Below are positions 10,001-19,676 of a stretch of 64,000 nt of DNA, piece by piece; the stretch's first letter is position 1, and every line of letters starts with the position of its first letter. A model generated the notes under the pieces. That model saw only the letters and a list, made by a program, of their open reading frames with translations. It had not been told where the DNA came from and did not search any database. A program made the translations under genes and the position numbers. Source of the DNA: Crambe crambe (Eukaryota > Porifera > Demospongiae > Poecilosclerida > Crambeidae); assembly GCA_963924555.1 (NCBI GenBank), contig OZ004588.1, positions 496,001-560,000 on the forward strand, given 5' to 3'.

Positions 10001-12218
10001 ACATGTGCTTCTTACAATGGAGTTCCAATTGGAATTGTCTTCTACAAAAACAATACTAGGATCAGTCTTGATGGATTCATATACAGTGTGTCCCAGAGAG
10101 TAACGAACTTCGCCACCACCTCTTATGAAACAACATTGTTGGTCAGAGGTGACCCAGTAAGAGATATCATTGGGAGATATACTTGTGGTGGCTTAACTGG
10201 AGGACGCAGAAATATTACAATTCAAGGTGAATCATATATAATGAACACATGCATCAAAGTAAGTGGTACATGTGTTCAATCAAATGAAATATTTTCAATG
10301 GAGATGTAACAATATTCACAGCCAAAAGCCTATGAATTTATTATAAATGGCATTCTGATAATTGAGGTGTTTGAGTTACATCTTTTTTTCTCTTCCTTTT
10401 CGATTGTGCTTGCAGGACTACAGGTTCGTACCTCCAGAAGCACAACTAATCTGGAGATTGGCTGGCAAATTGAACTCACTTGCTCCAGTGACTTTGATAT
10501 CATAAGCGTGGACTGGTATCAGGGGTTTAATAGGATACAGAGGTCAAATTCAAGCCAATCTACCCTTGTCCGTCAATCAATAACAACAGATGACCATGGA
10601 TCAGTCTACAGATGCTTTGTAAGAAGTCCATATGCAATTCAGTCAAAGGATATAAGACTCTCTGTCAGAGGTATGCATGTAAATATAGATTCTGTACGTA
10701 GAATATGGAGTACTCTATTCAATGGAATCTCTAGAGATTATCCTATACATGTTAATGTAGTAGTAAAGGTGCATGCATGTATTAGCCATACGTATATTAG
10801 CCATATATGATCTACTTGTTTGGTGTATTTCTGGAGCTAAGTCATAGCTAATAGATTCTTTATAGCCATAGTGAAATACCTGACCACCTATATACTGGCC
10901 ACAAGATGTAAAGTCCCCAACCTGATCATATGTCACTGTGTAGAAGGATCACCTCTGTTTAGTAGCCACTTTCAGTGACTGTTATATCGACAGTGATGAT
11001 TCACTTCCCATCCTCTGATTAATTGTTCTTATTGTTGATGCGTTCATGCAGTTCCCTCCAGTTGGGGCTACATTAGCTATTCACAGAGAGGAAATGCTCT
11101 TCATGGTGTACAGTTCACAATCCAATGTACTGTAAATGCCATCAGTGGAATCAGACTTCGCCCACTGATGGAGTGGGTGGGGCCTGATGGCCATGTGGTG
11201 GTGAGTGAGGAGGACAGGACTAAGGTGGAATTAAGAGAAAATGGTCTTCGCAGTTATACCCTATCTCTCTCTTTCAATCCGGCCCTCTCTTCCAATGGAG
11301 GGAACTACACATGCAGGGCTAATATCTCAGTTCCTTTGATGAATGTCCAGCCAGAACAGTTACAAACTTTCTATAATTTGACTGTTGATAGTGAGTAAAG
11401 AAAGAAGTAGTTAGCTATCATTAGTATGCATGCATGTGTGCACTGGTATGCTCATTACTATGAGTCAGAATAGGAAGGAAGTCTCTTTAGTGAAGTCAAA
11501 TAGTTTGTCTCACTTAACATACTTTAGTCTGTCATGATGACCAATTTAATTATTATAGCTAGGATTATTGTGTATAGTTATTATTCTCTTTATTTAGCTC
11601 GAGCTTTATTTCAACTGAGAGTGTACCCAGTACCACAGTGCACCAACTCTTATGTAAGTCTATCACAGTGCCTCCAACCTGTGAACTTTGATTTTAGTAT
11701 AAATTGTCTCATTTTTACCATGAATTTCAGTATTTTCAGCCATTTTAAAGTAACACCAATATAAAATATGTATAGTGAATTTGCCTAAATTTCAGTATTT
11801 TTTGAGTCCATGTAGCCTAATCTATCTTGTTACCACACCACCACCCCTTTGATGGCAGCACTGGACCCACTGCTGTCCTACATAACTGTGTAAAACTATT
11901 GACTGTGCTGTATAGGGTCTTCGCTTGGATAGCATTATCAGGAGCGTAGTGAGCCGTGCAGTGGCACAACGCTGCAGATGTAACTTCAATAACAATCTAA
12001 TTGACAACATGGAGTTGAGGTGCCAGATGTCTACGAATTCAGTCATCTTTCGTGCTGCTGTGAACGGGCGCAACAACCTGAATGCAAGTCGGATGGTGGA
12101 ACATATCGAGAACTGGCGCACAACTCAGGGGAGTTTCGTTTATAGCTATCGCCTGTATCTTGACAAGGACTGTCCAGTTGTGATAAAGTCACTGCGTGAT
12201 GAGGAAGAATGCACTTAA
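964..12218 (+). CDS. Gene 1: secreted multi-Ig/EGF/SRCR modular protein (damaged copy)
   Basis: Spliced gene of about 25 exons. Order: signal peptide; two Ig domains; four EGF exons; Ig module A-B-C-D-E; A-B-SRCR-C plus a fused D/A' exon; A-B-C-D-E; a 56-nt linker exon; and a Cys-containing terminal exon ending in TAA at 12216-12218. Nearly all introns are phase 1 with GT-AG ends, so each domain exon is swappable. No transmembrane segment is seen, so the product should be extracellular. Compared with gene 2 it lacks one EGF exon, has lost the donor of its last EGF exon (next to 2847), has a 42-bp in-frame deletion in its last D exon, and has a deletion that fused two Ig exons. If the donorless exon is skipped the frame stays open and predicts about 2003 aa; otherwise translation stops at 2931. 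Adhesion or immune recognition is inferred from domains only. Confidence 0.8.
1121..1802 (+). CDS. Gene 1 exons 2-3: N-terminal Ig pair
   Basis: Exon 2 (1121-1360) has the Ig signature S-I-V-C-E-Y ... DGGDYRCVF. Exon 3 (1467-1802) has L-S-L-T-C ... RRWVKV ... DEAVYRCEL. Both are phase 1-1. The exon 3 acceptor was placed at GCAAG before GTGATG because it is the only AG conserved in frame in gene 2; its polypyrimidine tract is weak, so the N-terminal edge is uncertain. Confidence 0.8.
1855..2847 (+). CDS. Gene 1 EGF-like exons 4-7
   Basis: Four exons (1855-1968, 2376-2492, 2548-2670, 2726 to about 2847) each encode one EGF domain. The last three start with the calcium-binding EGF motif D-I-N/D-E-C; all four carry the C-T-N-T/I-P-G-S-F-T-C core and the ending GDG...C. 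The first has lost several residues relative to gene 2. One EGF exon present in gene 2 (26481-26603) is missing here. The last exon has no donor: the seven bases GGTAAGG present at the gene 2 border are deleted, and the frame runs on to TAG at 2929-2931. A possible cryptic phase-1 donor (GTATTC) is at 2894. Confidence 0.8.
2934..3101. mobile_element. Small inverted-repeat element (MITE family copy 1)
   Basis: The arms, about 60 bp each, contain CAGATTGCAGTGAT and TTTTGGTTT..TTCTGAATT and face each other around a short centre. Homologous copies occur in gene 2 (about 27246-27412) and far downstream (about 55620-55775), so it is dispersed and predates the gene 1/2 duplication. Confidence 0.6.
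3119..3678. mobile_element. Intronic insertion specific to gene 1, with hairpin
   Basis: Gene 2 lacks this ~560 bp at the equivalent intron position (near 27430). The ends are weak inverted repeats, GCGGATTCTGCCA and TGGCATAATCCGC. The inside is rich in ATTATGCC repeats, a C-run (3137-3147) and an almost perfect hairpin at 3371-3475 with ~50-bp arms and a 3-5 base loop. No ORF of note. A non-autonomous transposon is the likely explanation. Confidence 0.6.
4023..6324 (+). CDS. Gene 1 Ig module 1 (exons A-B-C-D-E)
   Basis: Five phase 1-1 exons: A 4023-4316, B 4600-4983, C 5176-5448, D 5559-5825, E 5998-6324. A has V-T-L-T-C ... SWSSTC ... [10 protein letters not shown] is an Ig-like domain with a Y-C-C-S strand and GVYTCQL. 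C has A-I-S-C ... ISWYQN ... GSFHCQI. D has SLSCYS ... VLYRCLV. E has LVCTV ... [11 protein letters not shown] ... GGRYTCRA. This ordered quintet recurs seven times in whole or part across the three genes and is the building block of the family. Confidence 0.85.
4376..4577. mobile_element. Short insertion in gene 1 intron, absent from gene 2
   Basis: About 200 bp beginning near GTTGCCAACCTTCC and ending near GGGATGGTTGA, i.e. weak terminal inverted repeats, with GAGGGAC repeats inside. Gene 2 lacks it between 28108 and 28125. Probably a small non-autonomous DNA transposon. Confidence 0.5.
6381..8858 (+). CDS. Gene 1 Ig module 2 with SRCR and fused D/A' exon
   Basis: Exons: A 6381-6674, B 6724-7083, SRCR halves 7297-7477 and 7723-7889, C 8223-8501, and a chimeric exon 8559-8858. 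The B donor is a weak GTGGCT; unspliced it reaches TGA within four codons. The chimeric exon starts as a D exon (about 12 residues) and continues as the A' Ig exon of gene 2 (C-T-G-N-C-F ... GVYTCTV). Compared with gene 2, the rest of D, all of E and the start of A' are deleted, yet frame and phase are kept. Confidence 0.8.
7297..7889 (+). CDS. Gene 1 SRCR domain (two exons)
   Basis: The first half holds LRLVG ... GVWGTVCDD ... VACRQLGY, the second [12 protein letters not shown] ... LSAC ... HNCGH ... ALEC. Six cysteines and a split over two exons with a phase-2 intron fit a group A scavenger receptor cysteine-rich domain (established knowledge of the family). It sits between Ig exons B and C, both flanks phase 1. 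Confidence 0.9.
8981..11390 (+). CDS. Gene 1 Ig module 3 (exons A-B-C-D-E)
   Basis: A 8981-9274, B 9393-9773, C 9951-10226, D 10416-10670, E 11052-11390, all phase 1-1. B has FYCCSGS ... AGCMRV ... GVYRCRL; D has ELTCSS ... VYRCFV; E has IQCTV ... MEWVGPDG ... GGNYTCRA. D is 42 bp shorter than in gene 2 (35090-35386), an in-frame loss of 14 residues; gene 3 has the long form, so gene 1 is the derived state. Confidence 0.85.
11598..12218 (+). CDS. Gene 1 linker and C-terminal domain exons
   Basis: A 56-nt exon (11598-11653) encodes [17 protein letters not shown] and ends in phase 0. The last exon (11916-12218) encodes about 100 residues with R-C-R-C-N-F ... LRC ... VIFRAAVNG ... HIENW ... DCPVVIKSL ... 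EECT. Genes 2 and 3 have the same pair of exons. I do not recognise the domain with certainty; its length and V-I-(F/Y)-R-A-(A/T)-(V/I)-N-G strand are loosely SEA-like. There is no transmembrane segment after it. Confidence 0.75.
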
Positions 12219-12404
12219 AGAAGCTAATGAGGTTACTGTTTCAGAACAATATTTTTGGATATGCATAACTGATATACTGGCATACTGTGCATTATGTGTG
12301 AGTGTGATTGTTAGGTAGAGTCTCCTTTATTTTTCTGTGTAGCTAGCTATTATTATGTCCCGTTGTCCAGATGACTATTCATACACAACATGAAGTGGTC
12401 CCTC

Positions 12405-12421
12405 TTTTTTTTTCTTTTTTT

Positions 12422-12454
<33 letters not shown>
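12405..12454. repeat. T-runs followed by 31-G run
   Basis: Two nine-base T runs are followed by 31 uninterrupted G (12424-12454). It faces a C25-A15-(TA)n block at 12896-12958, so the two can pair as inverted repeats around relic exon 1. Homopolymer lengths in assemblies are often approximate. Confidence 0.8.
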
Positions 12455-12455
<1 letters not shown>

Positions 12456-12895
12456 GAAGGACGGGCACTTCTATGATTATAGCTGTACATAATGGATGTA
12501 GGGTGTGGTCAGCTCACACTAACCACATCCGGCTCTCATCCGGCATGAATGGGTGTGGCAGCTGCATGCAGACTGTCAACAGGAGTTTTATTTCCTTCTC
12601 TCTGCATTAAGCTGCTGCTACTCCTCAGGTAAAAACAGCTTTAAAGGTGCAAGTCTTATGAATGGTGACAATCTGACAAAATGAAGTGATCAGGTATTAT
12701 TGTGACTACAGATGGCAAGGGGTCTGGGGGATTCCCCAGAAATTTTTTCTGGTGCATTCTGGGGGGGGATTTTGTACATAGCTATAGCTAGCTAGCTATA
12801 TAGCGATGTGGTTGTGACAGGATTATAAGCATAAATGAAAAAGTGGTCAGGTTGACCTGCAGTTGCATTTTTCACCTTCCTTCTCCTCCCTCCCT

Positions 12896-12899
12896 CCCC

Positions 12900-12957
<58 letters not shown>

Positions 12958-12958
12958 T
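12896..12958. repeat. C25-A15-(TA)n simple repeat
   Basis: 25 C (12896-12920), 15 A (12921-12935) and alternating TA to about 12958, complementary in order to the T/G block at 12405-12454. Confidence 0.85.
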
Positions 12959-13442
12959 AATAATTATTATATATTCTTATCCTGTTATGATTAGCTATAA
13001 TGTTTGTCCAAGCACAAAATGGGGGACAAGGCTGGAACTCAGAAATGAAATTGGATGGACACAGATTGTCATAGGCATGAGCTAGCTGTGTTATTCAAGC
13101 TATTTTCCAATCATAATGTTGGATGCAGCTAGTAAAGGGTGTGACTCAAGTGCTTCATGTACCAATACGACTGGGAGCTTCACCTGTACCTACCAAACAT
13201 CTAACCACATTGATCCATATCATCATGCTTGCCCCACAATGCCCTGCATTTTTCTAGTAGATATGCCATTAATATATGATAGCTAGCTATATGCCATTGC
13301 TCTACATAGGAAATTATCGATTTTTACATGAAGGACTAGCAAAAGGAGCTAGCAGACTATTGTAGTTAACACTAGTATTTGTAGAGTCAGAAGTCTAAAC
13401 AAACTAGCTACACCATGCAGATGAAACCTAACATATAACTTA

Positions 13443-14757
13443 CAGTGCCACAGGCTTAAAGAGTAGAACTTTTGCAATTTTCATGTTTCTGTGTTCCAGA
13501 GTTTGTATTTCCTAAGTTACAGGTCAGAGGGGTCTGAAACTCAGCAAGAATATAAATCAGCTATCACTTTCACTACAGTACAAATTTCAATGTTGAAAAT
13601 GAAATCATATTGTTTATAAACAACTGCACGCGAAGGTACCTAAAACAGGTGTGGGATTCACCTTCTTTAGCTCATAATTTCCATAATTCATTTAGTTAAG
13701 GTCTCCAATCTTGATAATGTCTTCCACCAGCATCAGTATCACCTCTACAGTTCTCTTTGCCATCCTAGCACAAGGTAAATTTCCACAATATTCAGTAAAA
13801 GCTGTTTTTTCTTCATATTTTTAGGTCCTAATGTGTTTAGATCATATTTTGTCCAAATATTGTAGTTAAGATTCATTATTTGAAAAGCATGTCCAGCCAG
13901 TGTCCAGTTTACATCGCTCCAAAAATAGAATTTGTTCCTTCTACGGTTTCTGCGTTACAGCTGTGTTTGTCGCTAGACTGGAGATCGAGCAACAAATAAT
14001 AATGTGACGTCACAAGCACCACGTGGCCACGTTAGTTTGCCGCCATTTTCCCACTGTAGCCTTACATGCAGCTAGCTAGAGATCTGTAAAACGATGGCAG
14101 TCGACATGTTAGCAAGTTTTTTTTAGCTAAGACAGGGGTCTGCAACTTGTATTTTCTTTCTACAGGTCTGCAAACTTATGGCGCTAAACTAGCGAGGCCG
14201 CACGTGGTGCTTGTGACGTCACAACTTGTTGCTGAATCCGAGCTTACACAGCTGTAACGCAGAAACCGTTGAAGGATAGAACTCTATTTTTGGAGCGATG
14301 TAAGCTGGACACTAGCTGGACATGCTTTTTAAATAATGAATCTTAACTACAATATTTGGACAAAATATGATCTAAACACATTAGGACCTAAAAATATGAA
14401 GAAAAAACGGCTTCTACTGAATACTGTGGAAACTTACCTTGTGCTAGGATGGCAAAGAGAACTGTAGAGGTGATACTGATGCTAGCGGAAGAAATTTTCA
14501 AGATTGTAGACCTTGACTAAATGAATTATAGAAATTATGAGCTAAAGAAGGTGAATCCCACACCCGTTTTAGGTACCTTCGCGTGCAGTTGTTTAAAAAC
14601 AATACGGTTTCATTTTCAACATTGATATTTGTAATGTAGTGAGAGTGATAGGTGATTTATATCCTTGCTGAGTTTCAGACCCCTCTGACCTGTAGCTTAG
14701 AAAACAAACTCTGGAACACAGAAACATGAAAAATACAAAAGTTTGCCTGTGGCACTG
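13443..14757. mobile_element. 1.3-kb fold-back transposon with TA duplications
   Basis: Termini CAGTGCCACAGGC (13443) and GCCTGTGGCACTG (ending 14757) are exact inverted repeats flanked by TA on both sides (13441-13442, 14758-14759), as in Tc1/mariner-type MITEs. The two arms, about 590 bp each, are inverted copies with moderate divergence and enclose a ~150-bp centre near 14035-14185. No transposase. The left arm carries a signal-peptide-like exon, listed separately. Confidence 0.85.
13717..13774 (+). other. Signal-peptide-like exon inside fold-back element
   Basis: ATG at 13717 opens MSSTSISITSTVLFAILAQG, with a hydrophobic core, followed at once by a GTAAAT donor in phase 1, the phase used by all Ig exons nearby. 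The facing arm keeps the homologous stretch and donor on the minus strand but not the ATG. No partner exon is identified. It may be chance or a captured exon. Confidence 0.35.
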
Positions 14758-14763
14758 TATAAA

Positions 14764-15810
14764 GGCAAAAAACAGTATACAAAAAAATCAAGAAACAAGG
14801 AAAGAAATTGTGAAAAGAAAATGGTTGATCCCTACATCCCTACATCAAGCCAAGGAATTGTTGTAGCTACTTGACTATTCAGCTAAGTAGCTATCATAAG
14901 ATGTTTGATAATTACCACAATAAAATATATAATGGTACAATTATGATGCTACCATAGCTAGGTGGTATTCATAGAATGTACTTGGTGCTCACATTATTGA
15001 CTGAAAGGACAATCTCAACCACCTGCTAAAATGTGCTAAGAGTGACTGCTAATAGATTTTCATTATTGAAAGAGGACAGCCTCTCTCTATTATGGTAGAT
15101 AGTCCATTGCTATACTATTGACAAGTGAGAGTAAAAACATTTCTTCTAAATGAAAGAGTGATGTAGGCTTGAGTACATGACTATAAAAAGTACGGAAACA
15201 AGGTGCTGGTATGTACTTCATAAGCTCTACAGAATTGACAAACCCTACAATTGACATAAACCTACATCGCTGCTGCCATATTATCCTTTTGGCTACACCT
15301 TGCAGCAATGTAGGGTTTATGTCAATTGTAGGGTTTGTCAATTCTGTAGAGCTTATGAAGTACATACCAGCACCTTGTTTCCGTACTTTTTATAGTCATG
15401 TACTCAAGCCTACATCACTCTTTCATTTAGAAGAAATGTTTTTACTCTCACTTGTTTGCATACTTTTCAAGGGGCGTGGCTAAGGATGTCAAGAACGACC
15501 CTTTACCAAATAAGCTTACCACGCCCACCGCAACTCAGCGAGCTTTACTTAAACAAGACCATTCCTTAGATCAGGTGTAGAGCTTCAATATGGTACCAAG
15601 AACGTAGATATAGGATGAAGCAGTCGGGAGTTATGGCTGTCAAGAAGAAGATTATTATTAATGAGCGTGGGCGTTTTGCGTGTCAAGCCTACATAGAGAG
15701 TGCTACCGCACTCTCTGATAGGCTTGATGTAGGGATGATAATAAATCAACCATTTTCTTTTCACAATTTCTTTCCTTGTTTCTTGATTTTTTTGTACACT
15801 GTTTTTTGTC
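14764..15810. mobile_element. Inverted-repeat element with nested palindrome
   Basis: 14764-14851 and 15721-15810 are inverted copies (ACAAAAAAATCAAGAAACAA and its complement, then CATCCCTACATCAAGCC). Between them lie a near-perfect palindrome (15121-15455) and a small GAGAGTGC..GCACTCTC hairpin (15696-15717). It seems to be a composite of at least two non-autonomous elements; no coding sequence. Confidence 0.6.
15121..15455. mobile_element. Near-perfect palindromic MITE
   Basis: Arms of about 150 bp (15121-15270 and 15306-15455) are almost exact inverted complements with a ~35-bp loop. ORFs in both directions here are products of the symmetry, not genes. The low arm divergence implies recent insertion or arm homogenisation. 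Confidence 0.8.
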
Positions 15811-16133
15811 ATCCCTACATCAACTTTCATTTTTTTTAAATGTTTTTTTCCTTTACTTGTTTTCTTTCTTTTTTTGTAATTAATGTTATCTAATTCGTAC
15901 CCTGCATACGCATAATGCCCTTGGTATGAAATCAAAAGGTGGGATAGATAATAAAGAACTACTTGCTCGTCCCCAGGTTTTTGGAGGCGGTCAATAGAGC
16001 ACTCTGCACATGTGCCAAAAATCCAATTAGGTGGATTTGTAATCTACTTTCAGTAATCTTCCATGACACAATACTGCTGAATCAGCACTGTGGTAGACAG
16101 CTATGTACTTCTTCTTGGACAGCTACTGAAAAT

Positions 16134-16271
16134 GTGGGTACGTCACTGTGACTGCACCCAGATTCGACTTCATCTGCTCTTGTTTCAACTCTTTTTTGAC
16201 CAGTTAACTAGTCATCCCTACATCACCTTCATTTATTAGAATAAATGTTTTTTTTTCTTTATTTGTTTAGG
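16134..16271. mobile_element. Solo arm of the palindromic MITE at 19383
   Basis: Matches the right arm of the 19383-19676 element (GACTGCACCC..GATTCGACTTCAT ... CATCCCTACATCACCTTCA) with several differences; the left arm is missing. It marks the start of a longer direct repeat shared with 19540-20350. Confidence 0.65.
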
Positions 16272-16355
16272 TTATTATAGCTGTATCAATGAATATCCGC
16301 TTGTTTTGATTTTGTGATGTCTTGTAGGAAGTAGTTAGCACTTTTTCCCTTATTA

Positions 16356-16915
16356 GGGTAGGTGTGGGTATTATGAGTCAGCTAAGTATTGTTGCTCTTT
16401 TCTTGGAAATGGACTATCTTAGAATCCTGAAAATTGCTCCAGATATAAAATAGGTTATGTAGAACTAATGTGTGGAGAAAGTAATAAAAATATTGCATCT
16501 TGTAGATAGGAGTTATGATCTTACATAACATACTCAGGAAGGTATTATGAGTCATAGGTATGAATTATGAGTCGCTGGCTTGATTTTTGTCTCTAAGAAT
16601 TGATAATGTAGCTAAGATTTCTACAAAATAAAAATAATAACCTTAGATTACTTTAAAATTCATTTTTTACTCCATCTTGTGGCATCATTGCTTCCCTGCG
16701 CTTTTTTTATTCAGATTGGTTACGATTGTACCCATTTTTAAACTTCTCATTTAAGATTATGTTTATGCATGAATAAGGCATTTTCTGGATGATTTTATTT
16801 GATCAAAAGACCAAAAAAATGATTACGTTTTCATATCTAAAGTATCAACTCTTGTAGATTCTTATCAAGTGGTGAACCCATAATAGGGACTGACTCATAA
16901 TACCCACACCTACCC
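16356..16915. mobile_element. 560-bp MITE with 27-bp terminal inverted repeats
   Basis: Starts GGGTAGGTGTGGGTATTATG and ends with its complement, flanked by TA (16354-16355 and 16916-16917). The interior is AT-rich without ORFs. A single degraded end with a similar motif occurs near 37617-37645. Confidence 0.75.
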
Positions 16916-17081
16916 TATAACTGTTAATTCTATGTTATGCCGATTAATTAAGTTCATAGAGTGGTAGGAGAAGGAGGCAAGGTCTGTAGCTGTTCTTATT
17001 TCACGAAATTTGCTCTTGTGTTGCAATGCTGGATCACAACCAAGCTTGGTAAGCGATTAAAATCTTCTAACTAGCCGGAAG

Positions 17082-17555
17082 CTGCGTAGTCTCGCAAGCC
17101 AGCCCACTTATTTTTTCGCAGGGCGGTGGAAAAATAAGGGTCTGGTCAAACTAGCATGGTCGAGTTGTTCTGCAGCAGAGTCATGTCAGCAGTACTGGCC
17201 GGCCGGATCCTTAATCTGACGTCATGCGTCATTATGAATAATCGTGCGTGCAATGTTGCTCGAGCAAGATCATGGCTTTGAGAAGGGCTATCTTGGAGAG
17301 TGCTGAATTATTGGGCTACAAGCAGTATGAATGAAAAGCAAATAGAAGCTGTGACTGTTTTTGTGTACTTTTGTTACCTCATCCACAGGATATCTTACAG
17401 CCACACCCCATTACGAAATATGACGCGTTACGTACATCCGTCCAGAAAAAATCTGGACACTTAGAACAACTCGACCATGCGAGTTTGACCAGACCCTTAT
17501 TTTTCCACCGCCCGCGAAAAAAATAAGTGGGCTGGCTCGCGAGACTAGAAGCTGC
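17082..17555. mobile_element. Fold-back element, 90-bp arms
   Basis: 17082-17171 and 17463-17555 are inverted copies (AAGCCAGCCCACTTATTTTTT, GGTCTGGTCAAACT, ATGGTCGAGTTGTTCT) with a ~290-bp centre of no coding value. Inserted in the first copy of the direct repeat. Confidence 0.7.
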
Positions 17556-17608
17556 GATCAGCCTGCATTCGTTTCTAAATAATGCACAACTCACTGGCAG
17601 CTTATGAG

Positions 17609-18986
17609 TAGTCTGGCGTAGCGGCGACCCTTACCAACCCAAGGGAAGGAAAAGGGTCTGGGGACATTAGCATCAACGACTTGTCACTTAGGAATTCCAG
17701 GAACGTTAATTTACAACAAAATTATCACGTGCGCGGTATAATCATAATTTTGCGCGCATCAAGAGCCTTGCTCAAATCTATGCTCAAATTCTGGTGGATG
17801 ACCTGTAGTGAAGTTGCTAAATATAACTAGATAACTATATTAAAACTTTGATTAGACACCTCTAGTTCTTTCTTAACTTTGACATAGCTATTAAAGCATT
17901 TTCTACATAAATCTATCATCTTCTTGGCCCTTGTCTCTTCCAAATTTTCTTCAATGCTTCCTCCCACAAAGAAAGAATGTCTGTGGAGTCAGATATGATT
18001 CTTCTAGATCCCTTCTGCATGAGCTCACCGCAGCCTATACAATCCATGTCTCTGCAATGCGGTCTTGAGCATTGAAAGTTTAAAGGCTGCGCGTTCATTA
18101 TTATACGTCACGTGTTAGCCTCGTACCCGGACCCAGGCCTTATTATTGAAATAAGGGCCTGGTATCCACTGTTTGCGCGTGCGCGACCCCAGCATCTATG
18201 AATATCATTATAATGTGCCGATGACGATGTAGAGTGGGCGGTACTAATTAGATGACTCGATCTTTGCCGCAGGAACAAGACTCTGTAGCAAAGTTCTCCT
18301 TGGAAGCAGACTTTAATCACACTTCTTACACACTTCTTTCTCAGTCCTCTGACCTGATCCTCCATCCGGACCAGACTAGAACTGTGCTTCTCTTCCCAGC
18401 TAGCTACTACTTCTTTTTTCTTATTACGAATCTCGCGCGGCCAGACCTTACTGAGACTAATAGAAGTTCTGGTGGTCCACTACAAACGGCAGAACTTGGC
18501 TCTTTCCAGTCGGCAGTCAGACGTACAAATACTTCGTTTTTTAAACAGACCTGATGGGCCAGGCTCTGTTCCTCTACACTATGCTCTACATATATAAGGC
18601 AAGCCCGACGTCTCCAAGGGAAAGCGACGGCGTCAGAAAAACAAGCAACTATCAACCTTATCGGTAGCTGAAGCTGGAGAAGCACCTTCCATTGTTCTAA
18701 CTACTATCAGCCGTCATAGAAACAAGGCCCCGCCCAATTATTGTGACGTTTACGTATCCTAAAATTTCCGAAAGTGCACAAATTCACGGAAAAGCGTGAA
18801 AAATCAGCACATGCGCAAACAGTGTCATAAAAATGCAATAATTATCCATCAAGCGATCTGATTGGTCACGTCAAAATCTTGACGTGAGACACAAGTCGTT
18901 GATGCTAGACACAAGTCGTTGATGCTAATGTCCCCAGACCCTTTTCCTTCCCTTGGGTTGGTAAGGGTCGCCGCTACGCCAGACTA
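17609..18986. mobile_element. 1.38-kb MULE-like non-autonomous element
   Basis: Inverted ends of about 75 bp start TAGTCTGGCGTAGCGGCG and are flanked by the nine-base duplication GCTTATGAG (17600-17608 and 18987-18995). A 9-bp duplication is typical of Mutator-like elements (established knowledge). The interior has only short ORFs on both strands and no recognisable transposase; a further inverted pair near 18120-18200 and 18720-18830 suggests a nested element. Confidence 0.7.
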
Positions 18987-19382
18987 GCTTATGAGCTCGA
19001 GAAAGCTTACCATTCAAAATTTATACGCTGTCGTTACAGCTCAGCTAATAGCTAGCTAGGATAACTTACCTCAGAGCTGACTATTATTCTGTTCTATCTA
19101 TGCTCGAAATTCGAAATGGCTTTTTGCTTCGATGAGATCGAGAGTCATGGCAACTATCGTTTGTTACGCATGCGCGTTATGTTCAATTTCTTTGTTGTAT
19201 AGTCCCTATACTAAGAGAGCGGCTTTTTTTTCTGAGTGAACTAGAGGCTAAACCGATGCCACACTGCACTGGTCGGGGTTAAAAGCTACACATTCATATA
19301 TAGAACATAGCCATAACGCGGCCCGATTTTTCTCCAGATCGTGCCATTATTATTATTATTATGATGATGATTAAGAACAAGA

Positions 19383-19676
19383 AAACAAGTAAAGAAAAAA
19401 CATTAATTTTATTCAAATAAATGAAGGTGATGTAGGGATGACTATAGTAACTGGTCAAAAAAGAGATGAAACAAGAACTGAATAGATGAGATTATGCAAG
19501 GATGAAGTCGAATGTGGGCACGTCACACCTAGTGACTGCACCCGGATTCGACTTCATCCTTGCATAATCTCATCTATTCAGTTCTTGTTTCATCTCTTTT
19601 TTGACCAGTTACTATAGTCATCCCTACATCACCTTCATTTATTTGAATAAAATTAATGTTTTTTCTTTACTTGTTT
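19383..19676. mobile_element. Near-perfect palindromic MITE
   Basis: Arms 19383-19523 and 19537-19676 are almost exact inverted complements around a short centre (GGGCACGTCACACC). Contains the CATCCCTACAT motif found at the ends of several neighbours. No ORF. Confidence 0.8.

Noticed and set aside
12371..12610. 79-codon ORF over the G-run and relic exon 1
   Set aside because: Mostly poly-Gly from the 31-G run; relic signal exon is in another frame and lacks its ATG.
15090..15483. Two mirrored ORFs of ~90 codons
   Set aside because: They are the two arms of one palindrome translated in each direction.
18108..18685. Overlapping 85-100 codon ORFs in the MULE-like element
   Set aside because: Overlap on both strands, no transposase motif, inside a non-autonomous element.
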